A stretch of 64,000 nt of DNA from Perilla frutescens (GCA_026008535.1 BRKX01000017.1:9874501-9938500); one strand, 5' to 3'. Shown: positions 24,385 to 35,675, numbered from the stretch's first letter. The notes: generated by a model not told the origin, from the letters alone. Program-made: numbers and translations.

Positions 24385-26235
24385 TGTTTGGTGTTTATTT
24401 GTGTATTTTGTTACATGATTTTGTATGTTTCATTTGTATTTCCTAGTATTTTGATCTAGTTTATCTCTAAGTTTCGTGTGATTTTCTTCACTTGTTGCTC
24501 TTATGGTGGAATAAGCCAAGTTGTGGAAAACTTGAGCTTTTGTACGTAAAATCTTAATTTTTAGGTACTAAGATGGCGGGAGCGATGATAGGCCGGAAGA
24601 GATGAACCCGGAGGGAGAAGCAAGAACTTCGCGGCCGTGTAGAGCCCCGCGGCCGCGCAACATGTGACGCCGACAGACCCCGCGAGTCCCGCGCCCGCGC
24701 GAGGGTGCTCTCGGAGGAGACACCCCGCGGGCGCGCACTTCTCCGCGGGCGCGCTCACTCCAAGAACTCCGCGGGCGCGCGGATCACCCTGTTCCTCCAG
24801 ATCGATGCCAACATTGTACTCATTGCTCACCTCCTCTTGTGGCATCTTTGACCAAATAGCATTTCCTTTATCTTACCTCCTCATTTTGCATATGGATGTG
24901 AGACTCTTGAGCCACCCTAATCTAAGCAATAAGGAATAGCGATTAATTCACCCTAAACCTAGCTTTGAATTTTTCTTCCACAAAATCTTCCACATCTCCC
25001 TCTCATTTAATGCTCCCTTCCCATCACCTTTTCTCTCACCTTACCACCACCATATCTCACTCACTCTTTCTTACGTCTCTCTCTCTTCTCCCATATCTCA
25101 TAGAGATTTGTGGGGATTTTGATACTACATATACACACTCACTCTTCATCTCATATCATCCTACACACCACTTCACTTCATCTTCTCCATTCTCTCCATT
25201 TTCTCTACACACACTTCTTACCATCTCTACCATTTTCTCTCCCATCACCTTCACCATTTTCACCACCATTCAAGAGAAAAGGGGAAAAGGAAGAAAAAGG
25301 GAACAAGCCAAGGAAGAAGAAAGGGAGACGAGAAGGAAACTTATTACGAGCCATCCGTAGAAGCTAAGCTCGTGAGGAGGTTTACGATTGTTATTTTCTT
25401 TTTTATTCCTTGGATGGTTTGTGGGGATTTGTCCAAAGCCTCTTGAAGGATATTGAACATTGTAGAAGTTTATGTTATTTGCATTTAATTTATGAGATGA
25501 CTTTCTTCTATGATATTTGTGTTGTTTTGAGCATGTTTAGTGGCTAATCTCTCTATTAGGGAGTAGAGGATCGATTTGGTTTTGATCTATGCTTATTCTC
25601 GTTGGTTGTTGTTATTGGAATCGTGCCTTTTCATGTGAGAGTACTTGATCACTACTTGAGCATTGTTAGGATTTAGAGGAGTCTTGATTGTGATTCTAAA
25701 TCCCGAAATTGGTTCCTTCGACGTTAGGTGGATGGGGTTCCTAAAACTAATATGTTAATCTTGCTTGTATGATATAGCTAAAAAAGGTTTAATGGATAGA
25801 ATGTGACAATAATTGAAGTTAAACCGATTGAGAGGGTCTATTGTATGAGTGAGATTAGCATTACCAACTTGAACAAAGCATAGTGATGAACCATTGAGAG
25901 AATCTACACCCTAATACCTCTATCATCTTATTTTCCTAAACCTTGCTTTTATTGTTATCGTTTGCATTATCTTGTTTCCTTCCTAATTTCAATTCTTAGT
26001 TTAAATCACCATCAATCACATGTTTAGAATGTTTAGTTTATTTTCGTTGTTTTAGCACGTTGCATGCATAGCCCTTAATATAGTAGCTCACACTAGGCCT
26101 TCCTTGAGAGATCGATTCGGGTTAGCTCATCATGTCTATAATTGACCCCGTCCAATTGCAGGAGTGGTCCAAATTAGTTGTTGTGTTGAGACGAAACCGG
26201 AATTATAAATAGTAAATTTATGGATCGACTAAACA
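24385..26235 (+). repeat. 3' LTR of the Athila element (1851 bp)
   Basis: It is collinear with 13507-15372. Differences include indels in the GC-rich island (24633-24785) and loss of a short repeat at ~25160. It ends CTAAACA, followed by the target duplication GAATT. Confidence 0.9.
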
Positions 26236-26240
26236 GAATT

Positions 26241-26492
26241 GAAGCTCAACAGCAAGCTACTGAAGTAAGAAAATGGGAAGTAGAAAACAAAATTTTAATG
26301 CTTGATACAAATACGATTTCTAATCCTTCTAAATGCATGTACTTTGAACAAGAAGAAGTAAAAATCATGGCAAAAAGGCAGGAACAATCCAACTAGTCTT
26401 CTGTACCAAATAAGACTTTCAATTTTGGAAGTTATTTTTCAGATATTCTCGGTGAAGGATCTGGATCCGGAAGTGGTTTAGGGGATTATTAA
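26241..26492 (+). pseudogene. Harbinger-1 ORF1, 3' part, after the Athila insertion
   Basis: The frame reads IEAQQQATEVRKWEVENKIL, MLDTNTIS, YFEQEEVKIMAKRQEQS, one TAG, then a Gly/Ser tail (EGSGSGSGLGDY) and a TAA at 26490. This is the C-terminal helical region and tail typical of Harbinger ORF1. With the Athila element and one GAATT copy removed it would continue directly from 13506. Confidence 0.75.
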
Positions 26493-26958
26493 CTAAAATA
26501 ATTGTGTTTGTTTTTTTATTAATTATGTAGTCGTATTGTTTAATGTAATATATTTGTGGTTCTGTATTGTTTATTATAATGTATTTATGGTTTTGTATTG
26601 TTATTGAAATATTTATGTAATTCTATTTTTATTAATTATGTATTTTGTGTTTAATTATATATTTAAATTAATGTAATATTATTTACTTAATCAATGTATA
26701 AAGTAATTTTAAAATAATTGAAAGAAATCTAATAGAAAATATAAAAAATCAACCAAAATAAAATTACCACAATTATCTAATGAAGGAAGAAACAAAAATT
26801 ATTGCCGAGATGAACAGTACCTGGGTTATTTGGCCGAGGTACTGTTCACAACCCGTCACTTTACCGTGCTAAGAATCAAATGTTCGAGAATAACTTTTAT
26901 CAACTTTCGCGCTACTTTTCCATTTTACTAAGGCCCACTCTTTCTCTTGGAGATGGCC
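26493..26958 (+). repeat. Right noncoding arm and terminal inverted repeat of Harbinger-1
   Basis: An AT-rich arm ends with TCTTGGAGATGGCC. Read inward, GGCCATCTCCAAGAGAAAG is a typical plant Harbinger terminus, followed by the TAA target site. I could not find the matching left terminus. Confidence 0.6.
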
Positions 26959-27410
26959 TAAGACCATCATTATCGGTCTCATAAAAGAGATTGGGTGAAA
27001 CGCCACTTGGAATTGAAAAAAAATGAAAGTTTGCTTTTTCTGCCGTTCAACCGAGAAAGGCCAGCAGATCGGTGGTCTCTCTCTCTCCTCTCTCATTATT
27101 TTATTCTTTTTTATATTTTGTATTTTTTTATGTATTATTAAAATGAATATATCCATTATATCTAAATTTTATTGGATATCTCTAAACTTTATTTGGACAC
27201 TTGTCTCTATTTTATTGGATATGTAAATTTTATTTGGATATGTAGATACAATGTACATATTTTTTTAATATTTTATTTTAAATAAAAAAATTAAAATTTG
27301 TATTTTTCATTCTCTATAAATAGAGATCATTTTTACTAAATCTTCACACACCTCACAAATTTCTCAATATCTAAATCTATAACGTTTAGCATATTTTTCT
27401 CTATTTCCCA

Positions 27411-27742
27411 ATGGATCGAGGAAATAATTTTTTTTACGATCCTCAATTTCAAAATCACTCATAAGATTATTTTCTCAACCTCAAAAATCTTCCAAACTCT
27501 GAAAAATTCTCACAATTCGGTAATATGAACTCCCATTTTTCACATAATCCTACTCATTCTCCTAATTCAAAAAACCAAATCTCTCAAAACATCTTTGAAA
27601 ATGCACCCTCAAACTGGATAGAACAAGAAGATATATGGCTTATATCTTCTTGGTGTTTCATCAGTAATAATCCTATTACTGGCGAGAACCAAAATAGTGA
27701 CTCATTTTGGTCAAAAGTTTTAAGCTTGTATGATAAAACTTG
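27411..27742 (+). pseudogene. Harbinger-2 ORF1 remnant
   Basis: The ATG at 27411 starts MDRGNNFFYDPQFQNHS. After a stop it resumes with NMNSHFSHNPTHSPNSKNQ and the SANT-like segment WIEQEDIWLISSWCFISNN, ending SFWSKVLSLYDKT. The rest of the domain is deleted. Confidence 0.7.
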
Positions 27743-27769
27743 AAGTGAAAATATGGGAATGGGCAGCAT

Positions 27770-28219
27770 TTATCAAATCTATTCCTGCTCCACAAATTCG
27801 GAAGCACCAATTATTTGCTCAACATCAAGATGAAGCCCGCAAAGATGTTGAGTGAGCATTTGGTGTTTTACAAGCTCGTTTTGCTTTTATCAAACGTTTA
27901 TGTCTTATTTGAGATCGTGACATTATTGGAAAATAATGATTGCTTGCATCATCATGCATAATATGATAGTGGGGGATGAAAGGAGCACTTACCTAAACTA
28001 TCATGATCCGACGGAATTTATAGAAGATCGAGGTAGACAGAATAATAAACGAAGTGAAGATCAAGAAGAAGAAAACGATCTCATTTATTCTACGGAGAGG
28101 ATTACAAGCTTGTCGAGCTATATGAAAACTAGGTCACAACTTCGCAATCGAGAAGCTCACGCCATTCTTCGTGGTGACTTGATCGAGTACATATGGCAAA
28201 AATTCGGCAACCAACACTA
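27770..28219 (+). pseudogene. Harbinger-2 transposase, C-terminal third
   Basis: Two frames give RKHQLFAQHQDEARKDVE, a stop, then AFGVLQARFAFIKR, and from 27936 MIACIIMHNMIVGDERS, SLSSYMKTRSQLRNREAH and DLIEYIWQKFGNQH. The KDVE(stop)AFGVLQ block holds the third catalytic residue, and MIHNMI-like plus RNR-AH-LR-DLIEYIW is the usual Harbinger transposase C terminus. Confidence 0.8.
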
Positions 28220-28607
28220 AATTTATATTTTTTTCATCTATTTTAATTGTCCTTTGTTTATTTCAATTCATATTGAGTTTATTATTATTTATGTTCTTGT
28301 TTTATTTATTTTATATTTTATTATATTGTCTATTTTATAAAAGTTTATTATTTTGTATTGTTACAATTTTCAATAATAATAATTATTATTAATTATATTA
28401 TATTATATTATATTTATTAATAAAAGAAAAGGGAAAAATAATATCTAATGTTGTGGTTGGTGTTTGGATGGTTGCTGATAAACTATCAAATTATATGTGG
28501 TTGAGATGGATAAAATATTGTGATGTGGAAGAGAGATTAATTAGTTAAAGATTGATGTTGTTTGACCGATTGGAATGTTTACCCGGTTGCTGATAATGGT
28601 AGTCTAA

Positions 28608-29223
28608 GGATGGACATTCGATTTATTGATCAGTTTTGGATCCAAAATCGATCGAACCGTTATAAACATAATTTGTATAACTCATCACCGAACTGAACTG
28701 ATGCAAGAGTACCAATCAAACTGAAATAATCGACAAATTTGGTGGGTTTTTCGAGTTTTTCAGTTCTCCCAATTAGTTAATGAAATCTGACTTTTACAAA
28801 ACAAATACGAGAAGAACTAAATGGGGAGTTACAATAAATCAACCTTTCCCAAATTTTACAAATGGAGCAGCAGCAGCAGCAGGACTAATGCTTAAAATAA
28901 ACCTAAAGTACGTGTAAGGAAGATTGAGATGAACAAAAAAAAAGATGGATAATCTATCTGCTTTGACGAAATCACCTTAAAGAAAAAGAAATGAGAGAAA
29001 GGGAGTTAGTTGTGTGAAAAAAATGGAGAAGATTTATACTTCAAATTCATATTCTTGGGGACAGTCTGTGTGAGACGTTTGTGGTGATGGTGTGTGAAAA
29101 TGGGGGAAATTCTATTTACTATTCCAACTACTAATACATTTTAATAACTTTTTATCATCACTCTAATAAAATTTTATTATTTTTAAATGATGTATTAGTG
29201 GTGTATTGAATTTGGAGAGGGAG
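28608..29223. other. Intergenic stretch, no gene seen
   Basis: It contains a (GCA)n-like run (AGCAGCAGCAGCAGC at ~28866) and CCGAACTGAA-type motifs near 28690. No frame or element border could be supported. Confidence 0.4.
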
Positions 29224-29242
29224 GGAGAGAGGTCTAGGAATT

Positions 29243-29347
29243 TATTCTTTTACTCACACATCTAACTTGTGATGTTGAGAAGATTTGAACCCGATCTTTA
29301 ATCTCCAATCAACTTCACTCCACCACTAGATTATCTCTACCGAGATT
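29243..29347 (-). mobile_element. Short SINE-like insertion with 19-bp target duplication
   Basis: GGAGAGAGGTCTAGGAATT is repeated exactly at 29224-29242 and 29348-29366. The 105 bp between them, read on the minus strand, contain TAGTGGTGGAG (A-box like) and, about 25 bases on, GGGTTCAAATC (B-box like), then an A-rich end. Pol III promoter boxes at that spacing plus a long exact target duplication are the marks of a tRNA-derived SINE. Confidence 0.65.
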
Positions 29348-29471
29348 GGAGAGAGGTCTAGGAATTGGGAGAGATGGAGTAATTTAAGTAGTGAATGGAT
29401 AGAAAATTAATTAATTAATAGAGAAAGAGAAAACGTGGGCCTGAGGAGCTTTCCATGTGCGATAAAATAAT

Positions 29472-29632
29472 GGAAAATTATATGCTCCCCCCCGGGCACT
29501 ACCCTGGTCCGTTGCGATGCCGACACGTGGCCCGGGGGAGAAAAATACTGTCAATTAAAATAAATCAGTAAATCCGTGAGAAATACGGCTACTTTTTGCT
29601 CAAATACGCCCCCTTTAGCTATTAGGACACTT
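29472..29632 (+). repeat. Left terminal inverted repeat of the MULE
   Basis: The first ~58 bp match the right end with about seven differences. After a diverged middle, TTAGCTATTAGGACACTT (29615-29632) matches the right arm again exactly. The terminal repeat was therefore probably about 150-160 bp originally. Confidence 0.85.
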
Positions 29633-31334
29633 TGGCTCCATCATTGGCTGCACAGCATTCGAGACGAACTTTTTACCTTACCAATGTACAACCTTTTTCT
29701 GAACAGTTTTTGTTCACCTTATTTTAGATTTTTCGTCATTTTTGGGTTCCATTATTATAGTTAATTAAAATTCTGATCTAAATTTTAATTTAAGATATGG
29801 TAATCTGAATGGTATATATGAACAATTGACTTGTTGCGTTATTGAAATTCTTAGGGAATAAGAAGAAATGTGGAAAAAGATGTGTGACTCTTGTAATTTA
29901 TCCAGAAATGCGCTGAAGTACATAATTTTGAGTATCGGAACTTATGTCGGCACTGTTGATTTCTTGTACAATAAGCTGTACTTGTTGTCGGCAAAGATAC
30001 TATTGTTGCTACCATTATTTTTTAAAGGTATAAAAGACATCGGCACTTCAAAATAGAAGTTTGAATGTGTAATTATTAAATAATTTTGATTAATTTCGTC
30101 TCAAAAAATGAAATAATTTATCCGCGTGTTAATTCATTTCGAGGCTAGTGGAAAACTCTAAATTTCCAATAATGCGACTTAATGGCACTCTCTGAACAGT
30201 ATTTAATGAAACGTGTCGAGATATATGTCGGCAACGTGAATATATATAATTTGGGGTATTTTGCTGCATCGGCAAACCTTTGTTAGGGTTTCTCTATTAA
30301 TGTTATTAACAAAACTGACGTCAGCAGAGTCGATTAGGTTTAAAAATCGGGCTTTCAAAATTTTAGTATGAGTTCCAATTTGGTGCGTGCATAATTCAAT
30401 TAAAAAATAGTTTCCGGAAAAGAGAGTCACTCTTAAAGTGCATCGACAACTGCACGCGGGTAAATTTCTCAAACTAAAAAGTTCGTAGCGAATGGATGCC
30501 ATTTTTTTTTAAAAAAAATCTTCACCGGAGGGGTTGCAACTGCCGACCGGAAGTTTGGGTGTCTTCGAATAGCCGCATCGCTCGTGATAGAAGGAGATAT
30601 GTGCTTATAAAGCAAGTGTACTCTGTTTTCACAACATTCGACCGTTTGTTTTTTTTTTTTGACAAACCCTTTAAAATTTTCACTGCAAGTCATCTTCATT
30701 ATTGGAAAATCAAGTGTTGGATAATGTCGCACCGTCGTGGAAACTGAGCGCCGGATGCGGAGGGGCATACGTCGTGTGGAGGAAGGGCGGGCATAAGAAA
30801 CACTACCAGGGGTAAGTCTCTATTTTCGATTTTCAAGTTTATCTATCTAATTTCTGTCGTATGTGTGCAAAGGTGCCCCATTTTCACCTTATCAACATTT
30901 GGGTTTCTGATTTGCATCATTTGCGCACGGTTAGGGTTTTCATTACAAACACGTTTGATGACGGACTTGAAGTGTGGAACTCGTTAACTTATGCTCGTTT
31001 CTGAATCTTCATTGTTTTGTCGTGGACTTGATTTTGGGTCAAAGGCTCCGCCTTTGGTGCAGGGGCTAGATAATTATACATATTTCTACGTGGTATGTAA
31101 ATTCGTTAAATGTGTAGTAGCAATTCTCTGTTCAATGGCTTCACATTATTGTGCTTCACAATGTTATGGGGTTCATTGTTGACATGTTATTAATTTGCTC
31201 CTTCCATTACTCTGCCATAGTGCACATCTATTTGTTTTGTGGTTGAAAGTGAATGTTCTTAGTCGTGCTTCCGGTCTCAGACTGGTGTGAAGCAAAGGGA
31301 AGGGGGTGGGAAAACCCTCTTTTAACAAAGTGCA

Positions 31335-34300
31335 GTGCGTGAATGTGCAGGTGCCCAAATATCAGTGCGTGGAAATTTTGGAGAAGTGATAAGTCAGGTG
31401 CGTGGCCGGCTGAATAGGGCTAATGTTGAGGCATTTCGGGGGACATGCTTCGGCCATCTCATAGATATGCCCGACATTCAGGCGCAAGGCCAACTCTTTT
31501 ACTTTCTGCTGACTCACCTGGAGCCAGAGTCTGTGATCTGAAACCGGCTATGTTTTTCGATCAACGGACGGCGTCTTGAATTAGGGCCTCAGGAATTATA
31601 TTGTTTGAGTGGGTTGTGGTTCAACGAAGGGGCTGAACCGCCGGCGTCATCGGACATGCATAGAGACATTTTTATGAGCAAGCCTTTCATGAAAGCTCAC
31701 GACATTGATGAAAAATTTGAAACTTATAGCGACGTGCATCGTGGTGCCGGCAGCTTGGTTTTGAAACTGGCCATGCTTCATATCGTCTTCGGTCTACTCT
31801 TGAATAGAGATCAATTGTCAAAATCGATTGAGCTGGAGTATCTTCACCTCATCGATGACTACGAAACTTTCAACAATTTTCCTTGGGGGAAGGTTGCTTA
31901 TCAATTCCTGGTGAAATGGACACATGCAGCCAGAGGAAACATCACCCGCGCGAAGGGTTCCTCGTCGAGGCCTTCTACGGACATTTGTGATTGCTCTTTT
32001 GTTCTGCCGATCTTTGCCTTTGAGGTGATGCCAAGGCTAGCATTCCACTGCGCACACAGAATTCTAGAGATGTTGTTCCTTCGGTTCATGCACTGGACCG
32101 CCGATCAATTCTTTAAAGCTTCTGCTCTAGCGCCGTTCTTCAATGACAACGCTCTAGACTCGACGGTACATTGTTTACTTACTTGCTCCTCAATGGTATA
32201 GCAAGCACTCAAATTTATGCAAGGCATTTGATCAACCAAGAAGCTCTTTCTTAACAGGTGTCCTTTGTGTTGACAAGTGCGGAGATTGCGAGGTTGGAAA
32301 GCGTGGGTTTGACCCACGATGAGTCATCCCCACCACCAGTGGCGCGACGTTTAAGTCTCATCGATGAGGACGACATCCCTGAGAACGAGCCTGAGGTGGA
32401 GGTCATAGGATCGCGGGCGGCTCGGGCGCTGGAGGTGCGCCGATCACCGTGGAAACACGTCGGCAGCGCGTGTTCTTCAAGGTCCAAGTCGCGGCGGCCA
32501 TCGACGAGCACTGAGCCATCTAAGAAGACATCGAGGGCTGATGCTGGAGCACCAGCGACCTTAGCGTCCATCTCCCGAATGATAGTTGTAAGGAATTTAT
32601 GCTATTATTGCTTTGTTAAACCTGCGCTTGGTTAATTGCTCATGAAGCCACCGTCGACTTGTCAACAGGACTCGAATGCGCTTGTGTTGGCTAGGATCGA
32701 CAGTTTGGATAAGGCCATCATGCGCGTGGAGCAGAAGGTCGATGCTCTATACAAAGCACAGAAACATACCATCGACGGGCAACATGCGGACGTGAGACGG
32801 GAAATGACGGAGAACAGTGGGGAGCATATCGGAGAAGGGGGGATGCTGGGGTCGACACCAATATGCCCGTTGCTGACATGCATGGCAATGTTGCCGACAT
32901 GCATGACGATACTACCGATGCGTTATCAGGGCCTGCTGACAAGGTGATGGCCAAAACATTCGCAGAGACCGACGGGAGAAAGGAAACAGCAGGGGATAAT
33001 GAAAAAGATGACAGGGAAGAAGCCGGTGATGGAGTCGAGCCGCAGCACTCCGATGCCGACAATGGTGCCGACATCAATATTGCCAACATACAAGGCCATG
33101 CCGCCGACATGATGACAAAGCCTACCGATAAGGTTGCTGCAGATGGCGAGGGTGTGATAGACATGTCAAAATTGGTGGAGCTTGTTGCAGAAGCATGTAA
33201 GGACATCGATCCGGGTGAGGAGGAGTCCATGGCGGAGGATGTCGATGATGATGTCTTGCATGCAGTAGATGCCTATGTGTGCGAGGGCAGCGAAGGTGAT
33301 GCTGTGGACACGGATGTTGACATCAGCTTCCTGAGCGAAGAAGAGTCAGGTATTCGTCGCACATGTTTTCTTTTTACTTTGCTATCTCAATGGAATCATG
33401 TTGAGCCACATGTTTCAGATAAGAGAGAAGCTCCTCCGGCAACGAAGAAACTGCCCGTTAAGAGGAAGCTCTTCATCCCCGAAGCAAGACCTTATGAGAG
33501 GGAACAACCGCCACAGAAGAAGACAAGGCCATCTCGTGCCAGGGCGAAGCCGAAGAAGCACCGAGAGCCGCCAATGGTCGCCATAATGTTCGGGAAGTAT
33601 TTCGTAGCCAGGGAGTATGAGTGGGCCATGGTGAAGCCTTTTCACGAATGGTACGAGAAAGGTCTCATGAAACAGCCGTGAGTTCTCAATCACTAAACAT
33701 TTGATTAAGTTTTAGTTACTTTATATGTGTATCGCCTTACGCAAGCGATCTCTTTTGTAGCCCTTCGAGGCTATCATTGCCCATGGAATGCAAGGGACAA
33801 TGTGATGCCCCCTGGTTCAAGGGGCTGTGGACAGCGAGAGGATGGCTCGATAATGATGTGAGTGACCTTAAATTTAAGAATCCCGTCCCCATCACATTTA
33901 TAGGGTCTCAACATTACTAAGTCTTACGACGCTTGAGGTTTCATTGTCTTATTCCTTGCAGCAATGCGATGGCCTGTTGAATTTGTTGATTATATACTCA
34001 TCAGAATTCTCCGATTACTTTAAGAAGGATTGGTCTCTGATTGAGTCACTTGGCTGGGTAAGTATGCAATGACTATATAGTTGTGTATTAATTAGAAAGC
34101 TTCCAATTGCTTATTCAGCGTCGACCATTATTCCATGCAGCAAACATTGGTTCTGGAGAACATGGATGAGGTTCGTGATCGCATTACCCCTTATGTCGAT
34201 GGTAATTATCCTCAGCAGGGCGGGAAGCCGTGGCGGGCAGTTGACGTGGTTTATGGGATCGGGCATGTTTCCAAAGATCATTGGGCCCTTTACATGCTAC

Positions 34301-34566
34301 ACTTCGCACTTGAGGCAATTGTTGTGTTCGACCCGATCTCGAAACGTTGCAAGGACTGGTCCGACATCAAGTGCGCCTTTCACCATGTGCAGCGGAATGT
34401 GCCATTGCTTTGCAAATACGGTGGCGTCTACAGGAATAGGCCCCTAGCCGGTCCTCCCGCAGAAGTGTGGAAGCTGATGCGGTTTGAACATCCTCCACAG
34501 CAAATAGGGAACTCGGACGGTGGGGTTTTCTGCGTGAAGATATTGGAGTGCTTGTTCACGGGTTAG
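31335..34566 (+). pseudogene. DUF1985 / Ulp1-like cysteine protease gene of the MULE
   Basis: The N-terminal part (31335-32165) matches DUF1985: RGRLNRANVEAFRGTCFGHL, DIQAQGQLFYFLLTHL, LSGLWFNEGAEPP, DDYETFNNFPWGKVAYQFL. One in-frame TGA lies at 31539. Splice signals support exons 32258-32587, 32669-33349, 33419-33677, 33761-33857, 33962-34057 and 34141-34566, whose phases agree. Middle exons encode a coiled-coil-like segment, an acidic low-complexity region and a basic one (KKTRPSRARAKPKKHR). The last exon is the C48 peptidase core: KDHWALYML (His), VFDPIS (Asp), PPQQIGNSDGGVF (Gln; catalytic Cys position is Gly). An extra G in the run at 32836-32842 shifts the frame. Ulp1 enzymes remove SUMO; here the cargo role is unknown. 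Confidence 0.75.
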
Positions 34567-35105
34567 ATGTTCGATGATATTGGCTGTACTACAGAAAGGC
34601 ATTCTGCGCCGAACTATTCGCCGATAGCTATGAAATTTTAATATTTATCTGATTTCTATGTATCTATTTATGTAGTTGTAGGTCCAGCCAAACAGATGTG
34701 TATAGTAGGTTTGCAAATATCTAGGGGGCTAATATTTTAAGTGTGCATATGTCATTATTAGGACTGCCGATATATTAGGAGTTGGAAACAATGACTAGTA
34801 GTTCATTGATGTTTTTCTATGTGTTTTGGTCAGGCAGTTCAAAATGTGCCGACGCTATATATGTTTTTCTATGTGCTTTGGTAAGGCATTTAAAAATGTG
34901 CCGACGCTATATATGTTGTATTTTGCTCGTAATTGAACGATCTAGTTGTGATTTATCTTGCAATCGTAATTAACACATATTTAAAAAGTAGGCAAACACA
35001 CGGTATAATTAATTAAATACAATACTAATGATAGGAGGCTGGAATACACTAGCAACATGCCCGGAAAAGGGAGAAAACATTAGAACCACACTTTATTTCA
35101 CCCAT
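34567..35105. other. Spacer between convergent MULE genes
   Basis: The + strand Ulp1-like gene and the - strand Myb/SANT-like genes converge here. Two copies of a ~55 bp unit (34814-34868 and 34869-34923) share TATATATGTTTTTCTATGTG, TGGT-AGGCA-TT and AAAATGTGCCGACGCTA. No coding sequence is seen. Confidence 0.55.
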
Positions 35106-35675
35106 TCACTCAGTGTCGCTCTCGCTTGACTGAAACGGGTAGTAGTCATCGTCCCTAACGATAAAAGGCTCGCCGGTCTCAAACAAGTTCATCAGGGATC
35201 AGTAGTGCGGCTCGCCCTTGCTTCGATAGAACATCGTCAACGGATTCATCTGCGCAGATGAACAAAAGATTTGTTTGGTTAGTTAACCAATCTAAGCTTC
35301 CAACTGTGTTGGCAGAATGTGTAATGATAAGTAGGATACCTCTTCAAAACGTGTCCATGTCTCGTCCGGAGCATAGAACTTGTTGCTCATGTGATTCCAT
35401 TGAAACTTGGCCGGTGTGTAGTCCCACAACAGCTTCAAAGTCTCGTAGTGTGTCGCTAGCATGTCGACATGCGCTTCGTACCACTTGACACCGTAGTCCT
35501 TCGAGAATTCCTCGTTGATGACCGACCGAACGTTGGAAATGGTCGTGCTGTTGTCTTCATACCCGACAGTCCACACTCCTTCCTTCTTCTGCTCAAGTAG
35601 CTCATTCACGATGCGGGATTCAAGCATCGCCGTCCAATGACCGTCGTAGAAAAATCCTTCTTGAGGTGGCGCCAT
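35106..35675 (-). pseudogene. MULE accessory gene A, Myb/SANT-like, two exons
   Basis: Exon 1 (35340-35675) starts MAPPQEGFFYDGHWTAMLES and contains VVNEL-like and HYETLKLLWDYTPAKFQW segments, matching the Myb/SANT-like fold (Trp in the first helix, LK--Y--L, then F-W). It ends FEE at a GT donor. Exon 2 (35106-35249) follows a TGCGCAG acceptor: MNPLTMFYRSKGEPHY, TGA, then SLMNLFETGEPF and an acidic tail to the stop. Both exons are whole numbers of codons. A single TGA replaces what is probably Trp. Intron position and overall plan match genes B and C. Confidence 0.65.

Larger units (their letters stand above)
13507..26235 (+). mobile_element. Athila-type Ty3/gypsy retrotransposon, full length, 12.7 kb
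   Basis: Both LTRs start TGTTTGGTGTTTATTTGTG; the 5' copy ends CTAAATA and the 3' copy CTAAACA. GAATT flanks the element on both sides (13502-13506 and 26236-26240). A tRNA-Asp-type primer binding site, gag with zinc knuckle, protease, reverse transcriptase, RNase H, integrase and an extra 3' ORF follow in Athila order. Stops and frameshifts occur in every gene. It interrupts ORF1 of Harbinger-1. LTR differences are several per hundred bases by eye, many at CpG, suggesting an old methylated insertion. Confidence 0.9.
26962..28604 (+). mobile_element. Harbinger-2: internally deleted PIF/Harbinger element (1643 bp)
   Basis: Imperfect terminal repeats GACCATCATTATCGG (left) and, read inward, GACTACCATTATCAG (right) are flanked by TAA at 26959-26961 and 28605-28607. 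Inside, the start of ORF1 is joined to the end of a transposase, with everything between missing. The copy cannot move by itself and resembles an intermediate toward a MITE. The TAA on the left is also the target site of Harbinger-1. Confidence 0.8.

Noticed and set aside
32718..33230. 170-aa Ser-rich minus-strand frame.
   Set aside because: It is antisense to the acidic region of the Ulp1-like gene, where biased codons keep the other strand open.
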